Below, piece by piece: positions 44,472 through 53,656 of a stretch of DNA of 64,000 nucleotides. Origin of the DNA: Nostoc sp. RI_552 (GTDB lineage Bacteria > Cyanobacteriota > Cyanobacteriia > Cyanobacteriales > Nostocaceae). The position numbers and the translations under genes were made by a program. The notes under the pieces were generated by a model, which ran no database searches, was not told where the DNA came from, and saw only the letters and a program-made list of their open reading frames with translations. The DNA is taken from assembly GCA_016124525.1 (NCBI GenBank), contig WGNO01000004.1:1-64000 (forward strand), given 5' to 3'. Numbering within the stretch: the stretch's first letter is position 1; the number at the start of each line of letters is the position of its first letter.

Positions 44472-45485
44472 ATGGGCAAGAAGCAGCGTGTTCTTTCTGG
44501 AGTTCAACCAACCGGTAATTACCATCTGGGTAACTATTTAGGAGCTATTCGCAATTGGGTAGAAGGTCAGAGCGAATACGAAAATTACCTATTCGTGGCT
44601 GATTTACACGCGATTACGGTACCACACGACCCCACAAGGTTAGCATCTGATACTTATGCCCTGGTGGCGCTTTATCTAGCTTGTGGTCTGGATTTAAATC
44701 ACTCGACGATTTTTGTACAATCTCATGTTTCTGCCCACAGTGAATTGACCTGGCTGTTTAATTGCATTACACCTTTAAACTGGTTGCAAGATATGATTCA
44801 GTTTAAGGAAAAGGCGATTAAGCAGGGTGAAAATGTCAATGTCGGCTTGTTGGACTATCCTGTGCTGATGGCTGCTGATATTTTGCTGTATCAAGCTGAT
44901 AAAGTGCCAGTGGGTGAAGACCAAAAACAACACTTGGAATTGACTAGGGATATTGTTAACCGATTTAATCACCAATTTGGTAAGCCTGATCAACCAGTGC
45001 TAAAATTACCAGAGCCTTTAATTCGTCAGGAAGGGGCTAGGGTGATGAGTTTGGCTGATGGTACACGCAAAATGTCCAAGTCTGATCCTTCTGATTTAAG
45101 CCGGATTAATTTACTTGATACACCGGAGGAGATTCAATACAAGATTAAGCGCTGTAAAACTGACCCGGTTCGGGGTTTGACTTTCGGTGATCCAGAGCGT
45201 CCAGAGTGTAATAACTTGTTAACGCTGTATATGCTGCTGTCTGGGAAGAAGAAGGAAGAGGTAGCAGCAGAATGTCAAGATATGGGCTGGGGACAATTTA
45301 AGTCATTGTTGACGGAAACTACAATTAATGCATTAAAACCCATACAGGAAAAATATCAAGGGATTATAGAAGATCAAGCTTATCTCAATTCTGTTTTACG
45401 GGAGGGACGGGAGAAAGCAGAGGCGATCGCTAACCAAACTCTGGCACGGGTAAAAACAGCTTTAGGCTACTGTTTGCCTGTATAA
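44472..45485 (+). CDS. trpS: Tryptophanyl-tRNA synthetase
   Basis: A 337-residue class Ic aminoacyl-tRNA synthetase that charges tRNA-Trp. The HIGH-type motif is PTGNYHLGNYLG at about residues 13-24, and KMSKS is at residues 200-204, followed by DPSDLSRI. Length is normal for the bacterial enzyme. GGGAG lies about 6 bp before the ATG. The MetF-like gene follows 59 bp downstream and may be cotranscribed. Confidence 0.97.
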   Translation: MGKKQRVLSGVQPTGNYHLGNYLGAIRNWVEGQSEYENYLFVADLHAITVPHDPTRLASDTYALVALYLACGLDLNHSTIFVQSHVSAHSELTWLFNCITPLNWLQDMIQFKEKAIKQGENVNVGLLDYPVLMAADILLYQADKVPVGEDQKQHLELTRDIVNRFNHQFGKPDQPVLKLPEPLIRQEGARVMSLADGTRKMSKSDPSDLSRINLLDTPEEIQYKIKRCKTDPVRGLTFGDPERPECNNLLTLYMLLSGKKKEEVAAECQDMGWGQFKSLLTETTINALKPIQEKYQGIIEDQAYLNSVLREGREKAEAIANQTLARVKTALGYCLPV

Positions 45486-45544
45486 AGGTTTCACTTTTGG
45501 GCGTAATTCGTTATAGCCTTTAAGGAAACGGAAACATTAATGTT

Positions 45545-46477
45545 ATGGAGAATACCCAAAGTTCCACGGTTTTAAATTCTTTTCGTCGCGCCGCCCAAGC
45601 AGGCGAATTCTTAGTTACTGCGGAGGTAGCACCCCCAAAAGGTGTGGATGTCACACACATGATTTCAATGGCGGCGACCCTTAAGGGAAGGGTTCATGCT
45701 GTCAATATTACCGACGGTAGCCGCGCTGTATTAGGAATGTCTTCTTTGGTAGCGTCAGTTTTTTTGTTACAAAAAGGTATTGAACCAATTTGTCAGGTTG
45801 CTTGCCGTGATCGCAATAGAATTGCTTTACAAGCTGATTTGATGGGTGCTCATGCTTTGGGTATCCGCAACATTCTAGCTTTGACTGGAGACCCTGTGAA
45901 AGTAGGTGATCACCCCAATGCCAGAGGCGTGTTTGATTTGGAATCTGTGCGCCTGCTGCAACTAATTCGGAAGATGAATCAGGGTCTTGATGATAATGAG
46001 AAGCCTTTTACAGATGGGGCGACTGATTTATTTGCTGGTGCCGCAGTGGATCCACAGTGTCATAGTTGGTCAGGTTTGCAAAAGCGATTTGAACGGAAGA
46101 TAGAAGCAGGAGCACAGTTTTTCCAAAGTCAGATGATTACAGATTTTGAGCGCCTAGAAAAGTTTATGGACACTGTGGCTGTTGCTTATGATAAGCCAAT
46201 TTTGGCAGGAATTTTTTTGTTGAAATCGGCAAAGAATGCTCAGTTTATTAATAAGTATGTTCCGGGTGTAAATATTCCTCAGCACCTTATTGATAGGTTG
46301 GCTCAAGCAAAAGATCCCCTTGAGGAAGGAATGAAAATTGCGGCGGAACAAGTACAGATTGCCGGACAATTATGCCAAGGTGTCCACATGATGGCAGTGA
46401 AGCGGGAAGATATGATTGCGCCAATTTTGAATTTGGCGGGAGTTCCACCAGTGAAAAAGGCGACAAATGTTCATTAA
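45545..46477 (+). CDS. metF: Methylenetetrahydrofolate reductase family protein
   Basis: A 310-residue TIM-barrel protein of the MetF family, expected to reduce 5,10-methylenetetrahydrofolate to 5-methyltetrahydrofolate with FAD for methionine synthesis. Visible elements are FLVTAEVAPPKGVDV with the family's substrate-binding Glu, HAVNITDGSRAVLGMSS, ICQVACRDRNRIALQADL, and NILALTGDPVKVGDHP. The length is similar to E. coli MetF. Alignment outside the strands is weak and several cyanobacterial members are annotated only as MetF-like, so the exact reaction is inferred. It follows trpS on the same strand. Confidence 0.8.
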   Translation: MENTQSSTVLNSFRRAAQAGEFLVTAEVAPPKGVDVTHMISMAATLKGRVHAVNITDGSRAVLGMSSLVASVFLLQKGIEPICQVACRDRNRIALQADLMGAHALGIRNILALTGDPVKVGDHPNARGVFDLESVRLLQLIRKMNQGLDDNEKPFTDGATDLFAGAAVDPQCHSWSGLQKRFERKIEAGAQFFQSQMITDFERLEKFMDTVAVAYDKPILAGIFLLKSAKNAQFINKYVPGVNIPQHLIDRLAQAKDPLEEGMKIAAEQVQIAGQLCQGVHMMAVKREDMIAPILNLAGVPPVKKATNVH

Positions 46478-46492
46478 ATAACCTGCAACGAA

Positions 46493-46522
46493 CCTTCCCT
46501 TTTCTTTGCTCAGGAGGGAAGG
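46493..46522. repeat. 8-bp inverted repeat after metF
   Basis: CCTTCCCT at 46493-46500 pairs with AGGGAAGG at 46515-46522. No T-run follows. It may slow or end metF transcription, but it resembles other interspersed sequence. Confidence 0.4.
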
Positions 46523-46589
46523 GTTGGGGGTGGGGTTATGTACTTGATTAAATCCTCACTCCCAAAGTATTTGGTGGCGAGGTACAACA

Positions 46590-46624
46590 GCGATTGCCTC
46601 CGGCACAGTCCTCCGCGCAATCGC
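46590..46624. repeat. Palindromic GCGATTGC repeat element
   Basis: GCGATTGC is mirrored by GCAATCGC 27 bp apart, with CCTCCGGC and CCTCCGCG between them. This type of imperfect palindrome is dispersed in cyanobacterial genomes. A diverged relative is near 40247. Confidence 0.5.
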
Positions 46625-46690
46625 GCCTCCTTTTTTCTGAGGAAAAATTAAAATAAGTTAAGCAATAAAATAAGGAAAACAATAGAGTCT

Positions 46691-48319
46691 ATGTCAACTC
46701 AAATTGAGACAGAACTGCATCAAGCAGTGGAACTTCGTCGTAATTTTGCGATTATTTCTCACCCCGACGCGGGTAAAACCACACTTACAGAAAAACTACT
46801 CCTATACGGGGGTGCTATTCACGAAGCTGGAGCAGTTAAAGCGCGTAGAGCGCAGCGTAAAGCCACTTCAGACTGGATGGCAATGGAACAACAAAGGGGA
46901 ATTTCTATTACTTCCACGGTATTACAGTTTGAATACCAAAACTGTCAAATAAATTTACTAGATACACCCGGACACCAAGATTTTAGCGAAGATACTTATC
47001 GCACTCTCGCAGCGGCAGATAATGCTGTAATGCTGATTGACGTAGCTAAAGGTTTGGAACCTCAAACCCGAAAATTATTTGAAGTATGTAAGTTAAAAGG
47101 TCTGCCAATTTTTACATTTGTTAATAAACTCGACCGTCCGGGAAGGGAAGCCCTGGAACTTTTGGATGAAATTGAGCAGGAATTGGGTTTACAAACCTAT
47201 GGAGTGAACTGGCCTATTGGCGTAGGCGATCGCTTTAAAGGTGTATTTGACCGTCAGGAGCAAAAAATTCACTTATTTGAACGTAACGCCCACGGTAGCC
47301 GAGCAGCCCACGATACAACTGTAGATTTAGGTGATGCTGAAATTGAGAAACTGCTGGAGGAAGACCTTTACTACCAACTGAAAAATGATTTAGAACTTCT
47401 AGAAGGAGTTGGGCCAGACTTAGATTTGGACTTGGTACATCAAGGGAAAATGACTCCAGTGTTTTTTGGTAGCGCAATGACGAACTTTGGGGTAGAGTTA
47501 TTCCTTAAGTACTTCCTGAAGTATGCCCTCAAGCCTGGTGCTCATAACAGCAGCGTGGGTAAAGTCCCCCCCACTTATCCTGATTTTTCTGGGTTTGTTT
47601 TCAAACTACAAGCAAACATGGACCCTAAGCACCGTGATCGCGTGGCATTTATCCGGGTTTGCACAGGAAAATTTGAAAAAGATATGACAGTGAATCATGC
47701 GCGGACTGGAAAAGTCGTGCGCCTGTCTCGCCCGCAAAAACTTTTTGCTCAGGAAAGGGAATCCATTGATACGGCTTATCCTGGCGATGTCATTGGTTTA
47801 AACAATCCGGGTGTTTTTGCTATAGGTGATACTATTTATACAGGGCAGAAGCTGGAATACGAGGGAATTCCCTATTTTTCCCCAGAACTGTTTGCCACTC
47901 TGAGAAACCCCAACCCTTCCAAGTTTAAGCAATTTCAAAAAGGCATTTCGGAATTGCGCGAAGAGGGTGCAGTCCAAATTATGTATTCATCTGATGAAGC
48001 TAAACGTGATCCAATTATGGCTGCGGTGGGTCAGTTGCAATTTGAAGTGGTGCAGTTTCGTTTGCAAAACGAGTATGGTGTAGAAACCATATTAGAATTA
48101 TTGCCTTACAGCGTCGCCAGATGGGTTGAAGGTGGTTGGGAAGCTTTGGAAAAAGTGGGACGTATTTTCAATACCACTACAGTCAAAGATAATATGGGAC
48201 GCCCAGTTTTACTGTTTCGCAATGAATGGAATTGTCAACAGTTACAGGCGGATCATCCAGAGTTGAAATTAAGCGCGATCGCCCCGGTTTATTCTTGTGA
48301 ACAACCAGTGAAGGAATAA
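46691..48319 (+). CDS. prfC: Peptide chain release factor 3
   Basis: A 542-residue translational GTPase that recycles release factors 1 and 2 after termination. The G domain opens [18 protein letters not shown] (residues about 19-36), the effector region is [15 protein letters not shown]3 is [10 protein letters not shown] and G4 is NKLDR. Domains II and III follow with [10 protein letters not shown] and [16 protein letters not shown], the latter typical of RF3. Length is standard. It stands between the MetF-like and M48-like genes on the plus strand. Confidence 0.97.
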   Translation: MSTQIETELHQAVELRRNFAIISHPDAGKTTLTEKLLLYGGAIHEAGAVKARRAQRKATSDWMAMEQQRGISITSTVLQFEYQNCQINLLDTPGHQDFSEDTYRTLAAADNAVMLIDVAKGLEPQTRKLFEVCKLKGLPIFTFVNKLDRPGREALELLDEIEQELGLQTYGVNWPIGVGDRFKGVFDRQEQKIHLFERNAHGSRAAHDTTVDLGDAEIEKLLEEDLYYQLKNDLELLEGVGPDLDLDLVHQGKMTPVFFGSAMTNFGVELFLKYFLKYALKPGAHNSSVGKVPPTYPDFSGFVFKLQANMDPKHRDRVAFIRVCTGKFEKDMTVNHARTGKVVRLSRPQKLFAQERESIDTAYPGDVIGLNNPGVFAIGDTIYTGQKLEYEGIPYFSPELFATLRNPNPSKFKQFQKGISELREEGAVQIMYSSDEAKRDPIMAAVGQLQFEVVQFRLQNEYGVETILELLPYSVARWVEGGWEALEKVGRIFNTTTVKDNMGRPVLLFRNEWNCQQLQADHPELKLSAIAPVYSCEQPVKE

Positions 48320-48422
48320 TTCACTGATGGAACTAACCGGGTGCAATTGATGTCCACTGTACGAAAAATTAGCGCTTGTGTCCCACCGTGGACAGTTAGT
48401 GGACATTGGAGCCAAAATTTCT

Positions 48423-50729
48423 ATGCCTTCTCTACGAGACACTATGCGAACACATGGCGAACATTCTTTGGAGGCTGGTTTAGTTGCCCTCAAACAAGGA
48501 AATTACCAAACTGCCATCGCCAAACTCACACCTGTGGCTGACAGTCAAGACAATTCCACTATCAACTTACAGGCTCGGGTGGGTTTAGTGATGGCTTACG
48601 CACGCACTGGAGAGATACACAAGGCCACGGTCTTGTGTCAGACTCTCACTCAAAGTCAAAATACACAGGTTAAAGAATGGGCTGAACTTGCTCTGATGCA
48701 CTTGACAAAACCCAAAAAGTGCAAGAATGCTTCCAAGAATTCGGAAACCGGACTTGTGACTTGTAAGGATGCCGGAAACGCCACTGTACCAAAATATCAA
48801 CCAAAAGACAGAGTACCAGAAACTACAAGCGATGGCAAATCATCTGCTGTGAAATCTGCTAGCTTTCCGAATCCAGTCATACCTTCAGTTGAGTACAGAA
48901 ACAAAATCGTTACACAAACACTTAGTAATACAAGAAGTAGTGTTTTTTGCTCCACTACTTATACAGAAACTGCTGGGAGTGAGGGTAGTGTCAACCCATT
49001 GTCCAATATTTATTGGCGACAAGCAAAACGCGCCAATGTATGGCAGCCTCTGCGTAAGCCTAATTTATTTCCCCTGCGGTTACTAGCACTGGGCACATTC
49101 GTGGCTTTGTTTTGGGTGTTGAGGGAAATACTCAATTTGATGAAAGAATTTATTAACTATGCCTTAGTCAAACTACCATATCTGGAGCCATTACAGTTTC
49201 TTTATCAGGATCCCACCTCACTGTTACTGATAGTTCTATTCGTTATGATTGGACTATCACCTTGGTTGCTAGATTGGCTATTAGCAAACTTTTATGGACA
49301 GCGAGAGTTGTCCAAAGATTTATTACATAGCCACAGTCGCGAAACAACCAGGGTATTACAACGTTTCTGTCAACAGCGACGCTGGCCGTCAGTTAAACTC
49401 AGAATTTTGCCGACAAATGCACCAATGGCGCTGACATATGGCAATTTTCCCCGCAATGCTAGGATTGTGGTCAGTCAGGGATTATTAGATCAACTAGCAG
49501 ATGATGAAATCGCTACTATCTATGCGGGACAATTAGCACATATTGCCCACTTGGATTTTCCGGTCATGTCTCTGTTGTTGCTGGTATCATTACCTATTCA
49601 TCGCCTGTATCAGCAAATTTCAACATGGGGCATCGGAGAATCTGAGGGGATTTGGTATAAGCCAAGAGCAATTACAAGTAGTATTACTTATGGATTTTGG
49701 TGTTTGTTGACTGGTATTAGTTTATGGTTATCGCAGTTACGGCTTTACTATAGCGATGGCCTCGCGTCGGAAATTACTGGTAATCCCAATGGTTTGACTC
49801 GTGCCTTACTCAAAATTGCTATGGGAATTTCTGTTGATATCCAAAATTCAGAACAAACCTCTTGGCATTTGGAAAGTTTAAACTTGTTAATGCCGGTAGG
49901 TTATCAGCAGAGCCTTTCTTTGGGTAGTATTGCAGGTCATCTGCCCTTTGAATCTATATTCATGTGGGATACTTTTCATCCCTATAGCCGTTGGTTAGCA
50001 ATTAATAATAGCCATCCCTTAATAGGCGATCGCATTCTAAATCTAAATCAAATTGCCCGGCATTGGCATATAGACCCTGAGGTACATCTAACTAACCAAT
50101 CAACTTCTCAGGTGAAACTTCAGTCATTCTTATTACAAATTGCTCCGTTTTTGGGCATTCCCTTGGGTTTGATCTTTGCGGGCCTGATTTGGCTGATGTG
50201 GCACACTGGTTTTGCTCTCAGGTTGTTAAATTTACAATGGATATACGATGATTGGAATTTTGTGACCGGTTCCCTACTCATTGGCTTTAGCATCGGGATG
50301 GTGTGCAGAATAAACTCGTTTTTTCCAGATATCAAAATTGCTAGTGTGCAAAATGCCCAAAACCTTCCCAATCTCCTAACTTATCCATCTACGATTCCCG
50401 TTGATAGTATTAGTGTGCGTCTTGTCGGTAAGCTGTTGGGTCGCTTAGGTGCTGGCAATTCCTTAGGACAAGATTTAACACTGCACTGTAGCATAGGCTT
50501 AGTAAAATTACATCACATTTCCTTGGGACAATCAGTTAATCCCCAAGATTTAATAGGTCAGCAAGTTATACTTACAGGCTGGTTTCGCCGGGGAGCAACA
50601 CCTTGGATTGATATTCACACAGTGCAAACCCAAAGCGGCAAAATTATTCATAGCCCTCATCCCATTTGGTCTACTGCTGTGGCAGTTGCCGCACAGGCTT
50701 GGGGTGCATACATCTTTCTCACAGGCTAG
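48423..50729 (+). CDS. TPR and M48-like membrane protein without HExxH
   Basis: A 768-residue multidomain membrane protein. ATG 48423 (MPSLRDTMRTHGEHSLEAG) is chosen; an upstream in-frame ATG is at 48378. Residues about 15-90 are TPR-like (EAGLVALKQGNYQTAIAKL). After a linker come hydrophobic segments near residues 220-240 and 265-290, then an M48/HtpX-like domain. Where M48 peptidases have HExxH, this protein reads GQLAH (residues 369-373), so the first zinc His and catalytic Glu are gone. The later YYSDGLASEITGN matches the third-ligand helix. More membrane segments follow, and an OB-like C-terminal domain (VGKLLGRLGAGNSLGQDLTL, GWFRRGATPWIDI). Protease activity is unlikely; a scaffold role is an inference. 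Confidence 0.75.
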   Translation: MPSLRDTMRTHGEHSLEAGLVALKQGNYQTAIAKLTPVADSQDNSTINLQARVGLVMAYARTGEIHKATVLCQTLTQSQNTQVKEWAELALMHLTKPKKCKNASKNSETGLVTCKDAGNATVPKYQPKDRVPETTSDGKSSAVKSASFPNPVIPSVEYRNKIVTQTLSNTRSSVFCSTTYTETAGSEGSVNPLSNIYWRQAKRANVWQPLRKPNLFPLRLLALGTFVALFWVLREILNLMKEFINYALVKLPYLEPLQFLYQDPTSLLLIVLFVMIGLSPWLLDWLLANFYGQRELSKDLLHSHSRETTRVLQRFCQQRRWPSVKLRILPTNAPMALTYGNFPRNARIVVSQGLLDQLADDEIATIYAGQLAHIAHLDFPVMSLLLLVSLPIHRLYQQISTWGIGESEGIWYKPRAITSSITYGFWCLLTGISLWLSQLRLYYSDGLASEITGNPNGLTRALLKIAMGISVDIQNSEQTSWHLESLNLLMPVGYQQSLSLGSIAGHLPFESIFMWDTFHPYSRWLAINNSHPLIGDRILNLNQIARHWHIDPEVHLTNQSTSQVKLQSFLLQIAPFLGIPLGLIFAGLIWLMWHTGFALRLLNLQWIYDDWNFVTGSLLIGFSIGMVCRINSFFPDIKIASVQNAQNLPNLLTYPSTIPVDSISVRLVGKLLGRLGAGNSLGQDLTLHCSIGLVKLHHISLGQSVNPQDLIGQQVILTGWFRRGATPWIDIHTVQTQSGKIIHSPHPIWSTAVAVAAQAWGAYIFLTG

Positions 50730-51387
50730 TGACCCAGGGCAAAAGTCAAAGGTCAAATTGTGTTATGGGTTCCATTGGTAGTGGCCAATTGAGTTTACCG
50801 ATGGAAACATAAATAAAAGTTGCAGTTTTCATCAATCAGTGTTACATTTATTAACATGATTGTCTACGACCAAATTAACTCAGCAATATAGCTTAGTTAT
50901 CTAAAATTGGATGGTTCCTGCAAATTTATGCCTTCTATCTTCCCCATACAGCAGCTAATTCACCAGCCAATGGCTGGTTTTTGTTTCTGATAACCTTTTG
51001 TGAGAAAAAAATGTATTTTATGCTACGATATACATATACTATCATTGAAAATGTATGCTCTGAACTAGCTACGTAGATAATACCGTGGTAATGTAAGGAA
51101 TGGTATTTAATTCTGCGGGCAAGGTCATCAAACAAGACATTTACATTAGCAAGCCAAGGCTTATAAATTTACAAGTCTTAGAATTAAGTTGGTATTTGCT
51201 GGGCGTTGTATGCGCTTTTGTATTAAACAAGCTTGATCCCAACAAAAAACTGTATTGTATAGGTTAACAGTTTGGAGTAAAAATTTTGGTTTACGGCAGT
51301 GTTGGTCAATCGCATCTATTTAATAGCCAAAGCCAAGTGATTGTTTTCTTGCCTTGCCATGTTCATTTAACTCTGGAGGTATAGTTC
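50730..51387. other. Intergenic region with a terminator
   Basis: No gene is seen. A terminator-like hairpin is at 50963-50982. The last 150 bp should hold the promoter and leader of the RRM gene. Confidence 0.45.
50963..50982 (+). terminator. Rho-independent terminator
   Basis: CCAGCCA at 50963-50969 pairs with TGGCTGG at 50971-50977, and TTTTT follows. It lies 234 bp after the M48-like gene, so it may end that transcript's long 3' UTR or an unrecognised small RNA. Confidence 0.6.
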
Positions 51388-51885
51388 ATGTCGGTTCGCC
51401 TATATATAGGCAATTTGCCAAAAGAAGAAATAGATCGTCAAGATCTGCAAGCAGTTTTTGCCGAAGAAGGCGATGCTGTAACTACAAAACTAATTAAAGA
51501 CCGCAAAACTGGTAAATGTCGTGGTTTCGGTTTTCTCACGGTCAACAATGACGAACAAGCTGATCAGATTATTGAAAAGTATAATGGTCAATTGTTCAAA
51601 GAGACTCCTATAAAGCTAGAGAAAGCATTACCTCGGACAAAAGGTGAAGAGGGTGAGGAGCAAGCTCCTAAACTGGCGAGTACTCCCACAACTCATCCGG
51701 CTCCTAGTGCACCAAAAGAAGGCGGTCGTCGTGAGAAAAGCTCTAAGAAGTCGCGGCGTGGCGGTGGTGGTGTCCGGGAAACCAACACGACCAGTGCTGA
51801 CTCAGATGCTATTCGTCCAGATCCACGTTGGGCTTCTGAGTTAGAAAAGCTGAAGCAAATGCTAGCAGCACAAACTACGAATTGA
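51388..51885 (+). CDS. RRM RNA-binding protein with basic glycine-rich tail
   Basis: A 165-residue RNA-binding protein. The single RRM spans residues 3-80, with RNP2 LYIGNLP at 5-11 and RNP1 CRGFGFLTV near residue 48. The rest is a charged, probably disordered tail: TKGEEGEEQAPKLA, then a basic patch KSSKKSRRGGGG near residue 130, and a C-terminal helix WASELEKLKQMLAAQ. GGAGG lies about 9 bp before the ATG. It differs from the 95-residue Rbp at 28309 by its long tail, which suggests a distinct target or partner. Confidence 0.92.
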   Translation: MSVRLYIGNLPKEEIDRQDLQAVFAEEGDAVTTKLIKDRKTGKCRGFGFLTVNNDEQADQIIEKYNGQLFKETPIKLEKALPRTKGEEGEEQAPKLASTPTTHPAPSAPKEGGRREKSSKKSRRGGGGVRETNTTSADSDAIRPDPRWASELEKLKQMLAAQTTN

Positions 51886-52368
51886 TTCTGTGGCGATAGG
51901 AATTAAAACTTAAAACTTGCAGTTTTTAGGTTTTAATCACCGCTAATTATTTAGCCATTGTTGTTAGTGCGATCACAACTTTTGGTGCAATCCGCCCACA
52001 TTTACGCACATGGAAGAAGTTTTCACAAAATTCTATGTGGTAATTTTGGGCTTATTGTGCCAATAATCGCGATCGCGCTTGCATGAAGAAACTATTCCAA
52101 ATGTGTTTCTTTGTCCTGGGTTGCTTTGATGGAATTTAAATAGTGGTTTATCTATACTTAAGCAGTAGATATTCATACAGGTTCTGATGTATAAAAAATG
52201 CTAAAAAATCATGTAGAAATAACCATACACCAGGAAGCAAAAAAATTTAATTTTTAGACATTATTAAATTAAAATAAAGATTAATGAGAGTTACTCACTA
52301 AATGGATTAGTTGAGTTTGCGCGGCGCAACTTTGACGATACACTCCTAGAACTAGCAACACACAAACT
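51886..52368. other. Leader region of the sps-like gene
   Basis: No gene or strong repeat is seen. A GCGATCGCG HIP1-type site occurs near 52070. The region is AT-rich toward the glycosyltransferase start. Confidence 0.4.
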
Positions 52369-53634
52369 ATGAACGCTACTACCGACAAATGTATTGCCTT
52401 AATTTCTGTTCATGGAGATCCAACGATTGAAATTGGTAAGGAAGAAGCCGGTGGACAAAATGTTTATGTGCGTAATGTTGGCGAAGCACTAGCAAAACTA
52501 GGATGGCAAGTTGATATGTTTACCCGCAAAGTAAATGTAGAGCAAGATACAATTGTCCAAATTAATGAAAATTGTCGGACTATTCGTCTAGCAGCAGGTC
52601 CACTCAAGTTTGTGCCACGAGATGACCTTTTGGAATATATGCCGGAATTTTTGGACAACTTACTGCAATTCCAAAGCAAGAACAATATATACTATCAGAT
52701 AGTACATACAAACTACTGGCATTCTAGCTGGATAGGAATGCAACTCAAAAAAATCCAAGGTACTCACCAGGTTCACACTTACCATTCTCTAGGAGCAGTT
52801 AAGTACAATACAATAGAAATAATTCCTCTAGTGGCTAGTCAACGATTAGCAGTGGAAACAGAAGTGTTGGAAACAGCAGAACGAGTGGTAGCTACAAGTC
52901 CCCAAGAACAGCAACACATGCGAGCACTCGTTTCTACTAAAGGTAACATAGAGGTTATTCCTTGCGGTACAGATACTTGCCGTTTTGGTTCCGTTGACCG
53001 TCAAGCAGCTAGATCAGAGTTGGGAATCCCTCAAGAAACTAAACTGGTGTTGTATGTAGGACGTTTTGATAAACGTAAAGGAATAGAAACCCTGGTTCGA
53101 GCAGTAAACGCATCTCAATTACGTGGAGATAAAAACCTCAAGTTAATTATTGGTGGTGGTAGCACAGCAGGTAATAGTGATGGTATTGAGCGCCATCGCA
53201 TCGAGAAGATAATCAACGAATTGGGGATGAATGAATTTACCATCCTCCCTGGTCGCCTCAGTCAAGAAATATTGCCTACTTATTACGCTGCGGCGGATGT
53301 TTGTGTTGTTCCCAGTCACTATGAACCCTTTGGACTGGTAGCCATTGAAGCCATGGCTAGTAGTACGCCTGTAGTAGCCAGTAATGTTGGTGGACTTCAG
53401 TTTACCGTGGTTCCAGAAGTCACGGGTTTGTTGGCTCCACCAAGAGATGTAGCTGCCTTTGCAGCTGCTATTGACCGTATTTTGTTAAATCCACAATGGC
53501 GAGACGAATTAGGTGAGGCTGGTAGAAAACGCGTAGAAACTAAATTTAGCTGGGATGGGGTAGCCACTCAGCTAAATCAGCTATACAGCGAAATTTTGCA
53601 GCAAAAAGTGAAAGAACCAGCATTAGTTCAGTAA
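52369..53634 (+). CDS. Sucrose-phosphate-synthase-like GT4 glycosyltransferase
   Basis: A 421-residue GT-B fold, GT4-family enzyme close to the short cyanobacterial sucrose-phosphate synthases. Residues 9-32 read ALISVHGDPTIEIGKEEAGG, QNVY, the glycine-rich nucleotide-loop start of this group. HTNYWHSSWIGM and QVHTYHSLGAVKYNT are also typical. The C-terminal donor domain has LYVGRFDKRKGIETL and the EX7E region HYEPFGLVAIEAMASSTP. It lacks the phosphatase domain of longer SPS proteins, as expected for Nostocales. The reaction would be UDP- or ADP-glucose plus fructose 6-phosphate to sucrose 6-phosphate. Another GT4 acceptor cannot be excluded. rqcH starts 22 bp downstream. Confidence 0.75.
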   Translation: MNATTDKCIALISVHGDPTIEIGKEEAGGQNVYVRNVGEALAKLGWQVDMFTRKVNVEQDTIVQINENCRTIRLAAGPLKFVPRDDLLEYMPEFLDNLLQFQSKNNIYYQIVHTNYWHSSWIGMQLKKIQGTHQVHTYHSLGAVKYNTIEIIPLVASQRLAVETEVLETAERVVATSPQEQQHMRALVSTKGNIEVIPCGTDTCRFGSVDRQAARSELGIPQETKLVLYVGRFDKRKGIETLVRAVNASQLRGDKNLKLIIGGGSTAGNSDGIERHRIEKIINELGMNEFTILPGRLSQEILPTYYAAADVCVVPSHYEPFGLVAIEAMASSTPVVASNVGGLQFTVVPEVTGLLAPPRDVAAFAAAIDRILLNPQWRDELGEAGRKRVETKFSWDGVATQLNQLYSEILQQKVKEPALVQ

Positions 53635-53656
53635 TTAATAGGTAATTTTAACTCTT

